A stretch of DNA of 14,656 nt from UBA5614 sp034678545 (GCA_034678545.1 JAXDBS010000030.1:1-14656); one strand, 5' to 3'. Numbered from the stretch's first letter, positions 7,181 to 14,315 are shown. Numbers and translations are program-made. Notes: a model not told the origin generated them from the letters alone.

Positions 7181-9325
7181 ATGAAAATAACGCAACGATT
7201 AGTCGTTCTGCTGCTGATCGTCTGCCTGACCCTGACCGCCTTTATCTTCATATTTTTGCTGATCAAACGGCAGGAAGGGAAGCTTTACATCCAGGCAGAC
7301 GCCCTGCAGCGGCGGCAGATACTGAGCGGCTTCATCGATATCAGGCGCAACGAGATCACGAGCCTCGCGCAGGAGATCTCAGCCAACAGGGGCGTGACTG
7401 ATTATCTGAACAGCCGCAAGACCAGCCTGGCCGAGGCCAATCTGCAATTTGTGCTTGCCCGGGAAGGCCTGGACCTGGTCCAGGTCTACGGTAGGAGGGG
7501 CGGCCTAATCTACAGCAGCGCTTCCAAGCGAACCCTGCAAAGCCTGAAGCTGCCGGAACCGCTATTCTCAGGTATTGGTAAGGCCGGCCCAAACTATTTC
7601 ACGGAACCCTGGCGCTCCCAATATATCCAGATCGGGGTCGCCCCCGTTACAGCCACCGGTGACACGGCCACTCTTTCATCCCCCCGGGGGTATGTGGTCA
7701 TTGGCAAGCTGTGGAGCCTGGATACCCTGCACGAACTCTCACGCAACCTGGATTACAGCGTCCGCTTTCATACCAGCGAACCGGTGTTGAAAAACGGCGA
7801 TGCCCATTTCAACGTCAATCTGGTCATTCCCCTCAAAGGCTGGAACGACCAGCCGGTGGCCTGGCTGCAGTTCAGCAGTTCCAATCCCTTCATCACGCAA
7901 TGGCAGTCCCTCGGCAAACAGATGCTGTGGATCTTTCTCGCCTTCAGCCTGGCCTTCCTGGTGCTGCAATTTGCCCTCCTGCTGATCTGGATCCGCTCCC
8001 CCCTCAAGCTGATCTCCAGCAGCATGCAGCTGGGCAACCCCGAACTGATCAAACCCCTGATCGCCACCAACAACGAGTTTGGCGAGGTGGCCAAGCTGAT
8101 CAGGCGCTTCTTTGAGCAGAACCAGCAGCTGCGCAACGAGATCGAGGAACGCCGCAAGACGGAATCCATGCTCCGCCAGGCCCAAAAGATGGAATCCATC
8201 GGCACCCTGGCGGGCGGCATCGCCCACGACTTCAACAATATCATCACCATCATCTCAGGTTACGTGGCCCTGGCCGCCGGCAAAGCCAGGCAGCAGACCG
8301 AGATCTGCCACAACCTGGACGAAGCCCTGCTGGCCTGCCTGCGCGCCAAGAAACTGATCGAAAAGATCCTCACCTACAGCCGCCAGGCCGAGAAAAACGA
8401 GTTGCCGGTCAAGCTGGCTGAGGTGGTAAAAGAGACTGTGGAACTGCTGACCCACACCATTCCAGCCTCAACCCGGATCAGGACCAGGTTGACCTCCGAC
8501 GCCTATGTCCTGGCCGATCCCATCGAACTGCAGCAGGTGGTGATGAACCTGGCCACCAACGCCCACCACGCCCTGGGGTATGAGGGCGGGAGCATAACGC
8601 TGGAGGTGGCCGACCAGCCAGGAACGGGGTTAAGGGAACAGGGATTGGAGACAGACCCGGATCTGGATTATGTCAGCTTAAAGGTAAGGGATACAGGCTC
8701 AGGCATACCTAAAGAGATCCTCGCCCGTATCTTCGATCCCTATTTCAGCACCAAGGCGGCCGGTGAGGGCACAGGACTCGGCCTGTCCATAGTGCAGGGG
8801 ATCGTTACCAGCATCGGAGGCCTGATCAGGGTCAACAGCGAGATGGACAAGGGTACGGAATTTTGTGTTTATCTGCCCGTGACGGTGCTGCGGCCCGTCC
8901 AGAAAAAGGCTCCCGTCCCCAAAGCCGTCTTCATCCCCGCCAGGCTGGTCTTTGTGGATGACGAACCTGCCCTGGCCGCCCTGTTCAAGGAATCGCTCAC
9001 CGAAGCGGGTTATCAGGTGATCACCTTTACGGACAGCGTGGCCGCCCTGCAGCATATCAGCGAAAATGCCTCCGGCTGCGACCTGCTGATCGCCGACATC
9101 GCCATGCCCGAGATCAACGGCGTCGAACTCGCCCGCCGCGCCCGCGGGGTCAATCAGAATCTGCCCATCATCCTCTATTCGGGCTTCAGCGACAGCGCCA
9201 TCATCAAGAGCTGCCGCGAACTCGGCATCAACCGGCTGCTGATCAAGCCCGTCCTGCCCGATACCCTGGCCCACGTCATCCGGGAGGTCATGGCCGAGCA
9301 GAAACCGGCCCTGCGGCTGCCTTGA
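7181..9325 (+). CDS. Membrane hybrid sensor histidine kinase with C-terminal receiver
   Basis: A 714-residue hybrid kinase. Membrane helices at about 8-28 and 248-270 flank a periplasmic sensor of about 215 residues that I cannot assign to a named domain with certainty (CHASE/dCache-like length). A HAMP-like and coiled linker leads to the dimerisation domain with phospho-accepting H349 in 'GGIAHDFNNI' (NtrB-like). The ATP-binding domain has the N box ('VVMNLATNAHHAL', N456/N460), G1 'DTGSGIP' (D504), F box 'IFDPYFSTK' and G2 'GEGTGLGLSIV'. The C-terminal receiver (about 588-708) keeps D593-D594, phospho-acceptor D639 and K689, so it looks fully active, unlike the receiver upstream. No clear Shine-Dalgarno precedes ATG 7181, but the gap to the secretin is only 22 bp, so coupling by reinitiation is possible. 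Its position closes the pilus cluster; regulating that cluster is inferred. Confidence 0.9.
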   Translation: MKITQRLVVLLLIVCLTLTAFIFIFLLIKRQEGKLYIQADALQRRQILSGFIDIRRNEITSLAQEISANRGVTDYLNSRKTSLAEANLQFVLAREGLDLVQVYGRRGGLIYSSASKRTLQSLKLPEPLFSGIGKAGPNYFTEPWRSQYIQIGVAPVTATGDTATLSSPRGYVVIGKLWSLDTLHELSRNLDYSVRFHTSEPVLKNGDAHFNVNLVIPLKGWNDQPVAWLQFSSSNPFITQWQSLGKQMLWIFLAFSLAFLVLQFALLLIWIRSPLKLISSSMQLGNPELIKPLIATNNEFGEVAKLIRRFFEQNQQLRNEIEERRKTESMLRQAQKMESIGTLAGGIAHDFNNIITIISGYVALAAGKARQQTEICHNLDEALLACLRAKKLIEKILTYSRQAEKNELPVKLAEVVKETVELLTHTIPASTRIRTRLTSDAYVLADPIELQQVVMNLATNAHHALGYEGGSITLEVADQPGTGLREQGLETDPDLDYVSLKVRDTGSGIPKEILARIFDPYFSTKAAGEGTGLGLSIVQGIVTSIGGLIRVNSEMDKGTEFCVYLPVTVLRPVQKKAPVPKAVFIPARLVFVDDEPALAALFKESLTEAGYQVITFTDSVAALQHISENASGCDLLIADIAMPEINGVELARRARGVNQNLPIILYSGFSDSAIIKSCRELGINRLLIKPVLPDTLAHVIREVMAEQKPALRLP

Positions 9326-9352
9326 GGCTTTATCCCAGCCTTATTTGTCTTC
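9323..9352 (+). terminator. Possible intrinsic terminator after the kinase gene
   Basis: TGAGGCT (9323-9329) can pair with AGCCTTA (9337-9343) around a 7-nt loop with one G-U pair, followed by the T-rich run TTTGTCTT. The stem includes the kinase stop codon and the end of the convergent aquaporin gene. Stem and T run are both weak, so this is tentative. Confidence 0.3.
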
Positions 9353-10042
9353 AGCCCCGAAAAGCCTGAAAACCAGTCCCCCCAGCAATCCGCCCAAAAT
9401 CGGGGCCACCCAGAAAATCCATAACTGCTGCAGGTACTGGCCGCCGGCATAGATAGCCACACCGGTACTGCGGGCGGGATTGACGGACGTATTGGTGACG
9501 GGGATGCTGATCAGGTGAATCAGGGTCAAAGCCAATCCGATGGCGATCGGGGCAAAGCCGGCCGGGGCTTTCTTATCCGTCGCCCCCATGATCACCAGCA
9601 GGAAGAAGAACGTCATGACGACTTCACAAATCACTCCGGGAATTACCCTGTAGTGGCCAGGAGACAATGAGCCCACCGCGTTGGACGCAAAACCTTTGGT
9701 CACATCGAAACCTGCCTGACCGCTGGCAATGATGAACAGCACGCCGCCGGCCGCCAGCCCGCCCAGAACCTGGGCCACGATGTAAGGGACCAGATCTTTG
9801 GCGGGAAAACGTCCGCCTGCCCACAAGCCCAATGAAACAGCCGGATTAAGATGACATCCCGAAATATGCCCGATGGCAAAGGCCATGGTCAGAACCGTCA
9901 AGCCAAAGGCCAGCGACACTCCCAGCAGCCCGATCCCGCCGGGGATGAATCCGGCTGCCAGCACCGCCGCCCCACAACCTCCCAAAACCAGCCAGAATGT
10001 GCCAAAAAACTCCGCTCCCATACGCTTGATCAAACCAAACAT
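9341..10042 (-). CDS. aqpZ: Aquaporin Z, water channel
   Basis: A 233-residue major intrinsic protein with six membrane helices and two half-helices. Both pore motifs are present: N66-P67-A68 in 'GCHLNPAVS' and N188-P189-A190 in 'SVNPARS'. The selectivity filter matches water-specific AqpZ (F46, H176, T185, R191), and long stretches such as 'GFAPIAIGLALTLIHLISIP' look nearly identical to E. coli AqpZ as I remember it. Family role: rapid, passive water flow across the inner membrane. The start ATG (10042 down) follows a strong GGGAGG-type ribosome site on the minus strand. The gene is alone, convergent with the kinase (15 bp between stop codons) and divergent from the rpmH operon. Its very high similarity to a gammaproteobacterial protein may reflect strong conservation or transfer. 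Confidence 0.96.
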   Translation of the reverse strand: MFGLIKRMGAEFFGTFWLVLGGCGAAVLAAGFIPGGIGLLGVSLAFGLTVLTMAFAIGHISGCHLNPAVSLGLWAGGRFPAKDLVPYIVAQVLGGLAAGGVLFIIASGQAGFDVTKGFASNAVGSLSPGHYRVIPGVICEVVMTFFFLLVIMGATDKKAPAGFAPIAIGLALTLIHLISIPVTNTSVNPARSTGVAIYAGGQYLQQLWIFWVAPILGGLLGGLVFRLFGAEDK

Positions 10043-10084
10043 GTTTTCCTCCCGTTTTTTGTTGCTTTAGCCTGTCCGCGAACA

Positions 10085-10102
10085 GCAGGGCAGACCCTGC
10101 CC
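10085..10102. repeat. Overlapping inverted repeats in the aqpZ leader
   Basis: GCAGGGCAGACCCTGCCC can fold in two mutually exclusive ways: GCAGGG with CCCTGC around CAGA, or GGGCAG with CTGCCC around ACC. Each stem is a perfect 6 bp. It lies 43-60 bp upstream of the aqpZ start, so it could be an operator or a leader hairpin; function is unknown. Confidence 0.45.
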
Positions 10103-10200
10103 CTCAGTCCGTTCCCGGTTTCAAGGCCTGAACCACGGTTGCAGCTTTTAAACTGATCTGTCAAGAACAAATATTCCTTTTCGCATGCATTTGATTTCAT

Positions 10201-10290
10201 GTCAGCCCGTTACGTTCCCACTGCCGCCCACGGTCCGACCGGGCGGTTCCGGAAGTGCGCAGCCTCCGCGAGGGAAGACCGGCCATAATA
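10201..10290. repeat. GC-rich structured intergenic island
   Basis: CCGCCC (10224-10229) pairs with GGGCGG (10241-10246), with an inner GGT/ACC pairing across a 2-nt bulge. TTCCGGAA (10247-10254) is a palindrome, and CCTC/GAGG flank CGC just downstream (10263-10273). The base composition contrasts sharply with the AT-rich flanks. It could be a dispersed intergenic repeat or a transcript leader element; I do not recognise it. Confidence 0.4.
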
Positions 10291-10293
10291 GTC

Positions 10294-10348
10294 TTGACAG
10301 CATCAACCCATTGAAAAATCTGGTATTTCACATTGAGAAAAGTATATA
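10294..10348 (+). promoter_or_regulatory. rpmH: Possible promoter region of the rpmH operon
   Basis: A perfect -35-like TTGACA (10294-10299) and a -10-like TATATA (10343-10348) are present but are not correctly spaced for each other. TTGACA lacks a good -10 at 16-18 bp, and TATATA has only a poor -35 (CTGGTA, 10320-10325) at 17 bp. Position and AT-richness fit a promoter, but the exact elements are uncertain. Confidence 0.3.
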
Positions 10349-10373
10349 TGTGCACTAATTTCAGGAGAATAGA

Positions 10374-10508
10374 ATGAAACGGACCTACCAACCGCACAAC
10401 CGCAGGCGCAAGAGCGTGCATGGCTTCCGCTCCCGCATGAGTACCGCCAACGGCCGCAAGGTGCTGGCCCGGCGCCGCGCCAAAGGCAGAAAGAACCTCT
10501 GCGTCTAA
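10374..10508 (+). CDS. rpmH: 50S ribosomal protein L34
   Basis: A 44-codon gene starting 'MKRTYQPHNRRRKSVHGFRS' and ending '...RRRAKGRKNLCV', the unmistakable L34 sequence (family length 44-47). L34 is a very basic small protein of the large ribosomal subunit. The ATG has a good ribosome site, AGGAG at 10363-10367, 6 nt upstream. Its stop is 6 nt before rnpA, the classic rpmH-rnpA pair, in which high-level L34 synthesis and low-level RNase P protein synthesis share one transcript. It is the first gene of the rpmH-rnpA-yidD-yidC-jag operon. No dnaA lies divergently upstream as it does in many bacteria; aqpZ occupies that place. Confidence 0.98.
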   Translation: MKRTYQPHNRRRKSVHGFRSRMSTANGRKVLARRRAKGRKNLCV

Positions 10509-10514
10509 GGGATC

Positions 10515-10853
10515 ATGCTGCGGCGCATCGTTCGCCACGCGGAATATCAAAGCTTTACCCGGGCGGCCAGGACCATCCGGCTGCCCCATTTTTTCGTTCC
10601 CGTCTTAAGTGAAACCGCCGAAGTATTTGGCTATGGGATCACCATTTCAGGCAGGATCGGCAACGCCGTCAGGCGCAACCTGCTGCGGCGGCGGATCAAA
10701 GCCTGGTTTTGGGAAAAGCGTCACAGTTTGCCTGGCGGGCACAAAGCCAATCTCATCGCCCTGCCCGGAGCCTGCGAACTGGACTGGCCGGGCGTCTGCG
10801 CCGAGCTTGAGCGCCTGGTATCGGCGCTGACCGAGCCGCAGCTTAAAGCATGA
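10515..10853 (+). CDS. rnpA: Ribonuclease P protein component
   Basis: A 112-residue basic protein that helps the catalytic RNase P RNA bind the 5' leader of precursor tRNAs. The family signature is visible: 'FGYGITISGRIGNAVRRNLLRRRIKAWF' is split here as 'FGYGITISGRIGNAV' (38-52) and 'RRNLLRRRIK' (53-62), corresponding to 'G..VSKKVGNAV.RN..KR...E'. The second Arg of the usual 'RNR' triad is Leu (R54-N55-L56), with extra Arg residues following. The N-terminus ('RIVRHAEYQSF') matches the short entry helix of the family. The ATG is 6 nt after rpmH and has no strong ribosome site of its own, so it may be coupled to rpmH. Its stop overlaps the yidD start (ATGA), indicating translational coupling. 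Confidence 0.93.
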   Translation: MLRRIVRHAEYQSFTRAARTIRLPHFFVPVLSETAEVFGYGITISGRIGNAVRRNLLRRRIKAWFWEKRHSLPGGHKANLIALPGACELDWPGVCAELERLVSALTEPQLKA

Positions 10854-11077
10854 ACCTGAAACGCCTGCCCAACCGGATCATGCTGATCCTGATAGCCGGA
10901 TATCAGAAAGCGCTGTCGCCCCTGCTGCCGAAGGCCTGCCGCTTTACCCCTTCCTGCAGCCAGTACGGCTATCAGGCTTTCACCACCTACCCTTTCGGCA
11001 AAGCGCTGCGGCTGACCGTGACCCGCGTCCTGCGCTGCAACCCTTTCTGCAGGGGCGGCTACGACCCCCTTCCCTAG
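10850..11077 (+). CDS. yidD: Membrane protein insertion efficiency factor YidD
   Basis: A 75-residue protein matching the YidD (haemolytic domain, DUF37) family: 'IAGYQKALSPLLPKACRFTP' and 'SCSQYGYQAF', then 'RVLRCNPFCRGGYDPLP'. The four conserved cysteines are C30, C36, C63 and C67. YidD is a small membrane-associated protein that helps insertion of inner-membrane proteins by YidC; its mechanism is not settled. The start overlaps the rnpA stop by 4 nt, and yidC begins 9 nt after its stop, so the three genes are almost certainly translated from one message. The length is typical of the family (70-85 residues). Confidence 0.97.
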   Translation: MNLKRLPNRIMLILIAGYQKALSPLLPKACRFTPSCSQYGYQAFTTYPFGKALRLTVTRVLRCNPFCRGGYDPLP

Positions 11078-11086
11078 GAGACTCGC

Positions 11087-12712
11087 ATGGACAAGAAAAC
11101 CCTGCTCGGCATGATGCTAATCGTCCTGATCTTCATGCTCTTCAACCAGTTGGTCTGGAAGAAACCCAAGCCGGCCTCTGCCCAGCCCGCAACCGCCCAG
11201 ACCGCTGATACTCTGAAGACGGAAGCCGATACGCTTAAAACCGTGCTTGCCCCGCCGGAACTGGTCGAACCGGATATGAAAACTGCCCCCGTCAATGAAA
11301 ACATCATACTGGAAAACGATTCCCTGAAATTAGTGCTGAGCAGCCTGGGCGGCGTGATCCGGTCGGTTTACCTAAAACACCACGAACTGGATGACGGTTC
11401 CAAAGTCCAGCTGATACCTGAAGGCGGCAACGCCGCCAATACCATCCTGCTAACCGACAGCAGCAGCCAGGACCTGAAAAACGTGCCTTTTGAACACGAA
11501 CTCACCACACTTGACGGACGGCCGGCTGTGCGTTTTTCCTTCACTCCCGAACCGGACAGGACGATCGAGAAAACGTATGGATTGGACCGGAATTATGGCG
11601 TGAAGTTCCGGTTGAAGGTCCACTACGTGTATGGCCTGACCGGCTATACGCTGGATTTCGGCAGCGGCATCCGTGATACCGAGAAATCGGTCAAGGGCAA
11701 GGTCCAGGATTACCGCTTCATCGGTTCGATCCAAAACACTCTGGTCCGTGAAAGCCTGGGTAAGCTGATGAAGAAATCCGTCTCCCAGCAGGGCAATGTT
11801 GACTGGGCCGCCAGCCAGTCCAAGTATTTTGTCATCGCCTGCCGCGAAGGCGAACCCCTGCTGCTCAATTCCGCCCAGGCCACGGTGGCCAACGCTTCCC
11901 CCGCCTTCACCCTGACGGCCAAAGGCGGCAGTTCCACCACCGATCTGGAGCATAACCTATCCTTATATTTCGGCCCCGCCGACCACAAGCTGCTCAAAAC
12001 CTACGGCGGCGGCATGGAAAAGATCGCCGAGCGCGGCGCCAACTGGCTGCGCTGGCTGGTCAACATCTTCGCCTGGTTCCTCAATCTGCTGTACAAACTG
12101 ATCGGCAATTACGGCATAGCCATAATCATCTTTTCCCTCACCGTGAAGATAGTGCTGCATCCGCTCACCCATAAGAGCATGGATTCCAGCCTCAGGATGC
12201 AGCGCATCCAGCCCCAGGTTCAGGCCATCCAGCAGCAGTACAAAAGCGATCCCAAACAGATGCAGATGGAACTGTCCAAACTTTACAAGGAAGCCGGCGC
12301 CAGTCCCCTGGGCGGCTGCCTGCCCCTGCTGCTCCAGATGCCGGTCTTCTTCGCCCTCTACACCGTGCTGCGCTTTTCTCTGGACATGCGCCAGGCGCCC
12401 TTCTTCGGCTGGATCAGGGACCTGTCCGAGCCTGATCCCTACTACATCCTGCCGATCTTGATGGGAGTCTTCATGATCGTCCAGTCGCTGATGATGAGCC
12501 CCAAGAAACAGCAGTTGCAGCAGATGGACGAGAAGCAGCAGGCCATGCAGTCCAGCCAGAAGATGATGACCTGGATCATGCCGGTCGTGCTCTTCTTTGT
12601 CTTCAGGTCCATGCCGGCGGGGCTGGTCCTCTACTGGACCGTCTTCAACATCCTCTCCATCATCCAGCAGTATTACCTGCAGAAACATTTACACAACAAG
12701 GAAACCGCATGA
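11087..12712 (+). CDS. yidC: Membrane protein insertase YidC
   Basis: A 541-residue YidC/Oxa1-family insertase of the Gram-negative type. A membrane helix lies at about 5-22, then a Pro/Ala/Thr linker, the periplasmic P1 beta-sandwich domain (about 65-315), and the conserved five-helix core. Core landmarks are 'HPLTHKSM', 'RIQPQVQAIQQQYKSD', 'SPLGGCLPLLLQMPVFFALY', 'RQAPFFGWIRDLS', 'DPYYILPILMGVFM' and 'SMPAGLVLYWTVFNILSIIQ'. The positively charged residue in the hydrophilic groove (Arg366 in E. coli) is Lys here (K354 in 'TVKIVLHPL'), which keeps the charge. YidC inserts inner-membrane proteins alone or with Sec. GGAG lies 7 nt before the ATG. The stop overlaps the jag start (ATGA). Confidence 0.98.
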   Translation: MDKKTLLGMMLIVLIFMLFNQLVWKKPKPASAQPATAQTADTLKTEADTLKTVLAPPELVEPDMKTAPVNENIILENDSLKLVLSSLGGVIRSVYLKHHELDDGSKVQLIPEGGNAANTILLTDSSSQDLKNVPFEHELTTLDGRPAVRFSFTPEPDRTIEKTYGLDRNYGVKFRLKVHYVYGLTGYTLDFGSGIRDTEKSVKGKVQDYRFIGSIQNTLVRESLGKLMKKSVSQQGNVDWAASQSKYFVIACREGEPLLLNSAQATVANASPAFTLTAKGGSSTTDLEHNLSLYFGPADHKLLKTYGGGMEKIAERGANWLRWLVNIFAWFLNLLYKLIGNYGIAIIIFSLTVKIVLHPLTHKSMDSSLRMQRIQPQVQAIQQQYKSDPKQMQMELSKLYKEAGASPLGGCLPLLLQMPVFFALYTVLRFSLDMRQAPFFGWIRDLSEPDPYYILPILMGVFMIVQSLMMSPKKQQLQQMDEKQQAMQSSQKMMTWIMPVVLFFVFRSMPAGLVLYWTVFNILSIIQQYYLQKHLHNKETA

Positions 12713-13512
12713 AAGTAATCGACATAAAGGGTAAAGACACCCAATCCATTATCAGTTCCTTCCGCAAGGAATACCGGATCAGGGAATGGGAACTGCAGTA
12801 CGACATCGTCAGCGAAGCCTCCAAAGGTTTGTTCGGCATCTTCGGAAAGAAGCAGGCCCACGTGCGCTTCCGCCTCTTCAGTCCGGAAGATCGGGTCAAG
12901 GCCTTCGTCGAACGCCTCCTGCAGCACATGCAGGTCAGCTATGAGCAGATCACAACCCTGACCGAACAGAAAACGCTGTATCTCACGATCAAAAACTCCT
13001 CCGACGCCGGATTCCTGATCGGCAAGAACGGCAACATGCTCGAGCAGTTGCAATTCCTAGTCAACCGCGTGTTTGAGAATGTGCGCGACCTGGACCGCAT
13101 CTACCTCGACACGGAGGACTACCGCCTGCGCCAGGAACAGGCTTTCCTGCGCAACTACGTCTCCATCATTGATAAGGTCAAGTCCACCGGCAAGCCGGTG
13201 ACGCTGGATCCTATGCTGCCGGGCGAGCGGCGCATCATCCACAGGTATGTGGAATCCCAGCCTGAGCTCAAGACCCTGACCGTGGGCGAAGGCGACAATA
13301 AGCGCATCCAGATTCTGCCCGCCGGCAAGGTGAAAACGGAAGAGCCCAAGGCCAGGCCGGAAAAAAAAAAGGAACCCGCCCGCCCCAAGCCGGAGTTGAC
13401 TCCCCAGCAGAAGGCCGAGCAGTCCTATAAGCGGCACAACAAGGCGCACCCTGCGTCACGGACGTCCCAAAGGCCGCGCCGCGTTCCCAGGGAAAAAACG
13501 CCCCGGCCGTGA
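12709..13512 (+). CDS. jag: RNA-binding protein Jag/KhpB (Jag-N, KH, R3H)
   Basis: A 267-residue RNA-binding protein. Residues 1-50 form the Jag-N domain ('GLFGIFGKKQAHVRF' is its usual end). A KH domain follows with the GxxG loop G105-K-N-G108 in 'LIGKNGNMLEQLQFLVNRV', then an R3H domain with R174...H178 and 'LKTLTVGEGDNKRIQILPA'. After residue 205 comes an unusual tail of about 60 residues rich in Lys, Arg, Pro and Glu, probably disordered and nucleic-acid binding. Family members (KhpB/EloR) bind many small RNAs and mRNAs and affect cell elongation in some Gram-positives; the role in diderms is less clear. An A10 tract lies in the tail-coding part (13361-13370). The start overlaps yidC and the stop overlaps the next gene. 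Confidence 0.95.
   Translation: MKVIDIKGKDTQSIISSFRKEYRIREWELQYDIVSEASKGLFGIFGKKQAHVRFRLFSPEDRVKAFVERLLQHMQVSYEQITTLTEQKTLYLTIKNSSDAGFLIGKNGNMLEQLQFLVNRVFENVRDLDRIYLDTEDYRLRQEQAFLRNYVSIIDKVKSTGKPVTLDPMLPGERRIIHRYVESQPELKTLTVGEGDNKRIQILPAGKVKTEEPKARPEKKKEPARPKPELTPQQKAEQSYKRHNKAHPASRTSQRPRRVPREKTPRP
13361..13371 (+). repeat. A10-G homopolymer in jag, possible slippage site
   Basis: Ten consecutive A residues followed by G, read in frame as GAA AAA AAA AAG. It contains the heptamer A AAA AAG, the same slippery sequence as in E. coli dnaX. Slipping -1 would lead to a stop at 13428-13430 and slipping +1 to a stop at 13397-13399, each removing most of the basic tail. Confidence 0.6.
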
Positions 13513-14315
13513 CCCTCGACCTGGTTTCCGCCGGCCACTATTGGACTGACGCCGGCGCTTTCTTCGGAGTCCTGCCCTGGTTCATCTGGCATGACAAGGT
13601 CCGGACCGACGAGCGCCAACGTCTGCAGATGAACCTGAACCTGCTGCTGGTCAGGACCGAAGGCCGCTTTATTTTGGTGGACACTGGCGTCGGCAACCGG
13701 CTCAACAAGAGGCGGCAAGAGATTTACAATCCTTCCGGTTTTGTCCTCCTCCAGAACCTGCAGGCGCTTGGCCTGGGGCCGACAGACATTACGGACGTGA
13801 TCCTCACCCATCTGCATTTCGACCATGCCGGCGGCGTGGTTACCGCCGCGGATGGCAGTGATATACTGACTTTTCCCGATGCGGAATATCATATTCAGCG
13901 TACCGAATGGGAAATAGCCAAAAACCCTGACAAACTGAACAAGGCAGCCTATCAGTTTGAACATCAGCTGGCTCTGCTGGAAAGCGCCGGCCGATTGCAT
14001 CTGTATGACGGCGACGCTGAGATCGCACCTGGCGTCCGAACCCTCCTGACCGGCGGCCACACAGTCGGCATGCAGATCGTGGAAGTGCTTCCGGATGGTG
14101 TTCCCCACATCTATGCGGGAGACATCATCCCCACCCGCTTTCACCTGCCCCTGGCCATCACCTCAGGTTACGACGTCTCCCGCGAAGATTCCTTCAAAGC
14201 CAAACAAATGATCTATGACAGGCTTATCCGGGCAGGGGGCTTCCTGCTGCTGGACCACGATACCTCGGCCTGGAAACTGCCGGTTTCCGAGATTTTACCC
14301 CAAATCAGCTACTAA
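13509..14315 (+). CDS. Metallo-beta-lactamase-fold metal-dependent hydrolase
   Basis: A 268-residue hydrolase. The full binuclear metal set of the fold is present: H101-x-H103-x-D105-H106 in 'THLHFDHAGG', H184 in 'TGGHTVGMQ', D205 in 'IYAGDIIPT', and H250 in 'LLLDHDTS'. The first beta strands ('LNLLLVRTEGRFILVDTGVG') are typical. Overall spacing resembles lactonase-like and glyoxalase II-like members, but the substrate cannot be told from sequence. No signal peptide is seen, so it should be cytoplasmic. The start is GTG 13509, overlapping the jag stop by 4 nt (GTGA), so it is translationally coupled to jag and is the last gene of the rpmH operon here. Many bacteria have mnmE at this place. 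GTG is favoured because no upstream in-frame start with a better ribosome site was found. Confidence 0.9.
   Translation: MTLDLVSAGHYWTDAGAFFGVLPWFIWHDKVRTDERQRLQMNLNLLLVRTEGRFILVDTGVGNRLNKRRQEIYNPSGFVLLQNLQALGLGPTDITDVILTHLHFDHAGGVVTAADGSDILTFPDAEYHIQRTEWEIAKNPDKLNKAAYQFEHQLALLESAGRLHLYDGDAEIAPGVRTLLTGGHTVGMQIVEVLPDGVPHIYAGDIIPTRFHLPLAITSGYDVSREDSFKAKQMIYDRLIRAGGFLLLDHDTSAWKLPVSEILPQISY

Larger units (their letters stand above)
10043..10373. other. Intergenic region between aqpZ and rpmH
   Basis: This 331-bp divergent gap should hold the promoters of aqpZ (minus) and of the rpmH operon (plus). I see no gene in it. It has small inverted repeats near aqpZ (10085-10102 and 10117-10134), an AT-rich segment (about 10141-10200), a GC-rich island with inverted repeats (about 10201-10290), then AT-rich sequence up to the rpmH ribosome site. 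No well-spaced sigma70 promoter for aqpZ was found on the minus strand; a TTGACA occurs at 10164-10159 but lacks a good partner -10. Confidence 0.6.

Noticed and set aside
6352..7266. Minus-strand open frame of 304 codons
   Set aside because: Mirror of the secretin core and the kinase start; low-complexity Gly/Asp/Val-rich composition typical of shadow frames.
10201..10290. RNase P RNA or SRP RNA fragment in the GC-rich island
   Set aside because: The segment is too short, and the conserved core sequences of those RNAs are absent.
10043..10373. Replication origin or DnaA boxes next to rpmH
   Set aside because: No dnaA gene and no TTATCCACA-like box cluster were seen by eye.
10197..10589. 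Minus-strand frame across the intergenic region, rpmH and the rnpA start
   Set aside because: It overlaps the certain rpmH gene antisense, and its translation shows no family motif. Kept only as a note that the GC-rich island is open on that strand.
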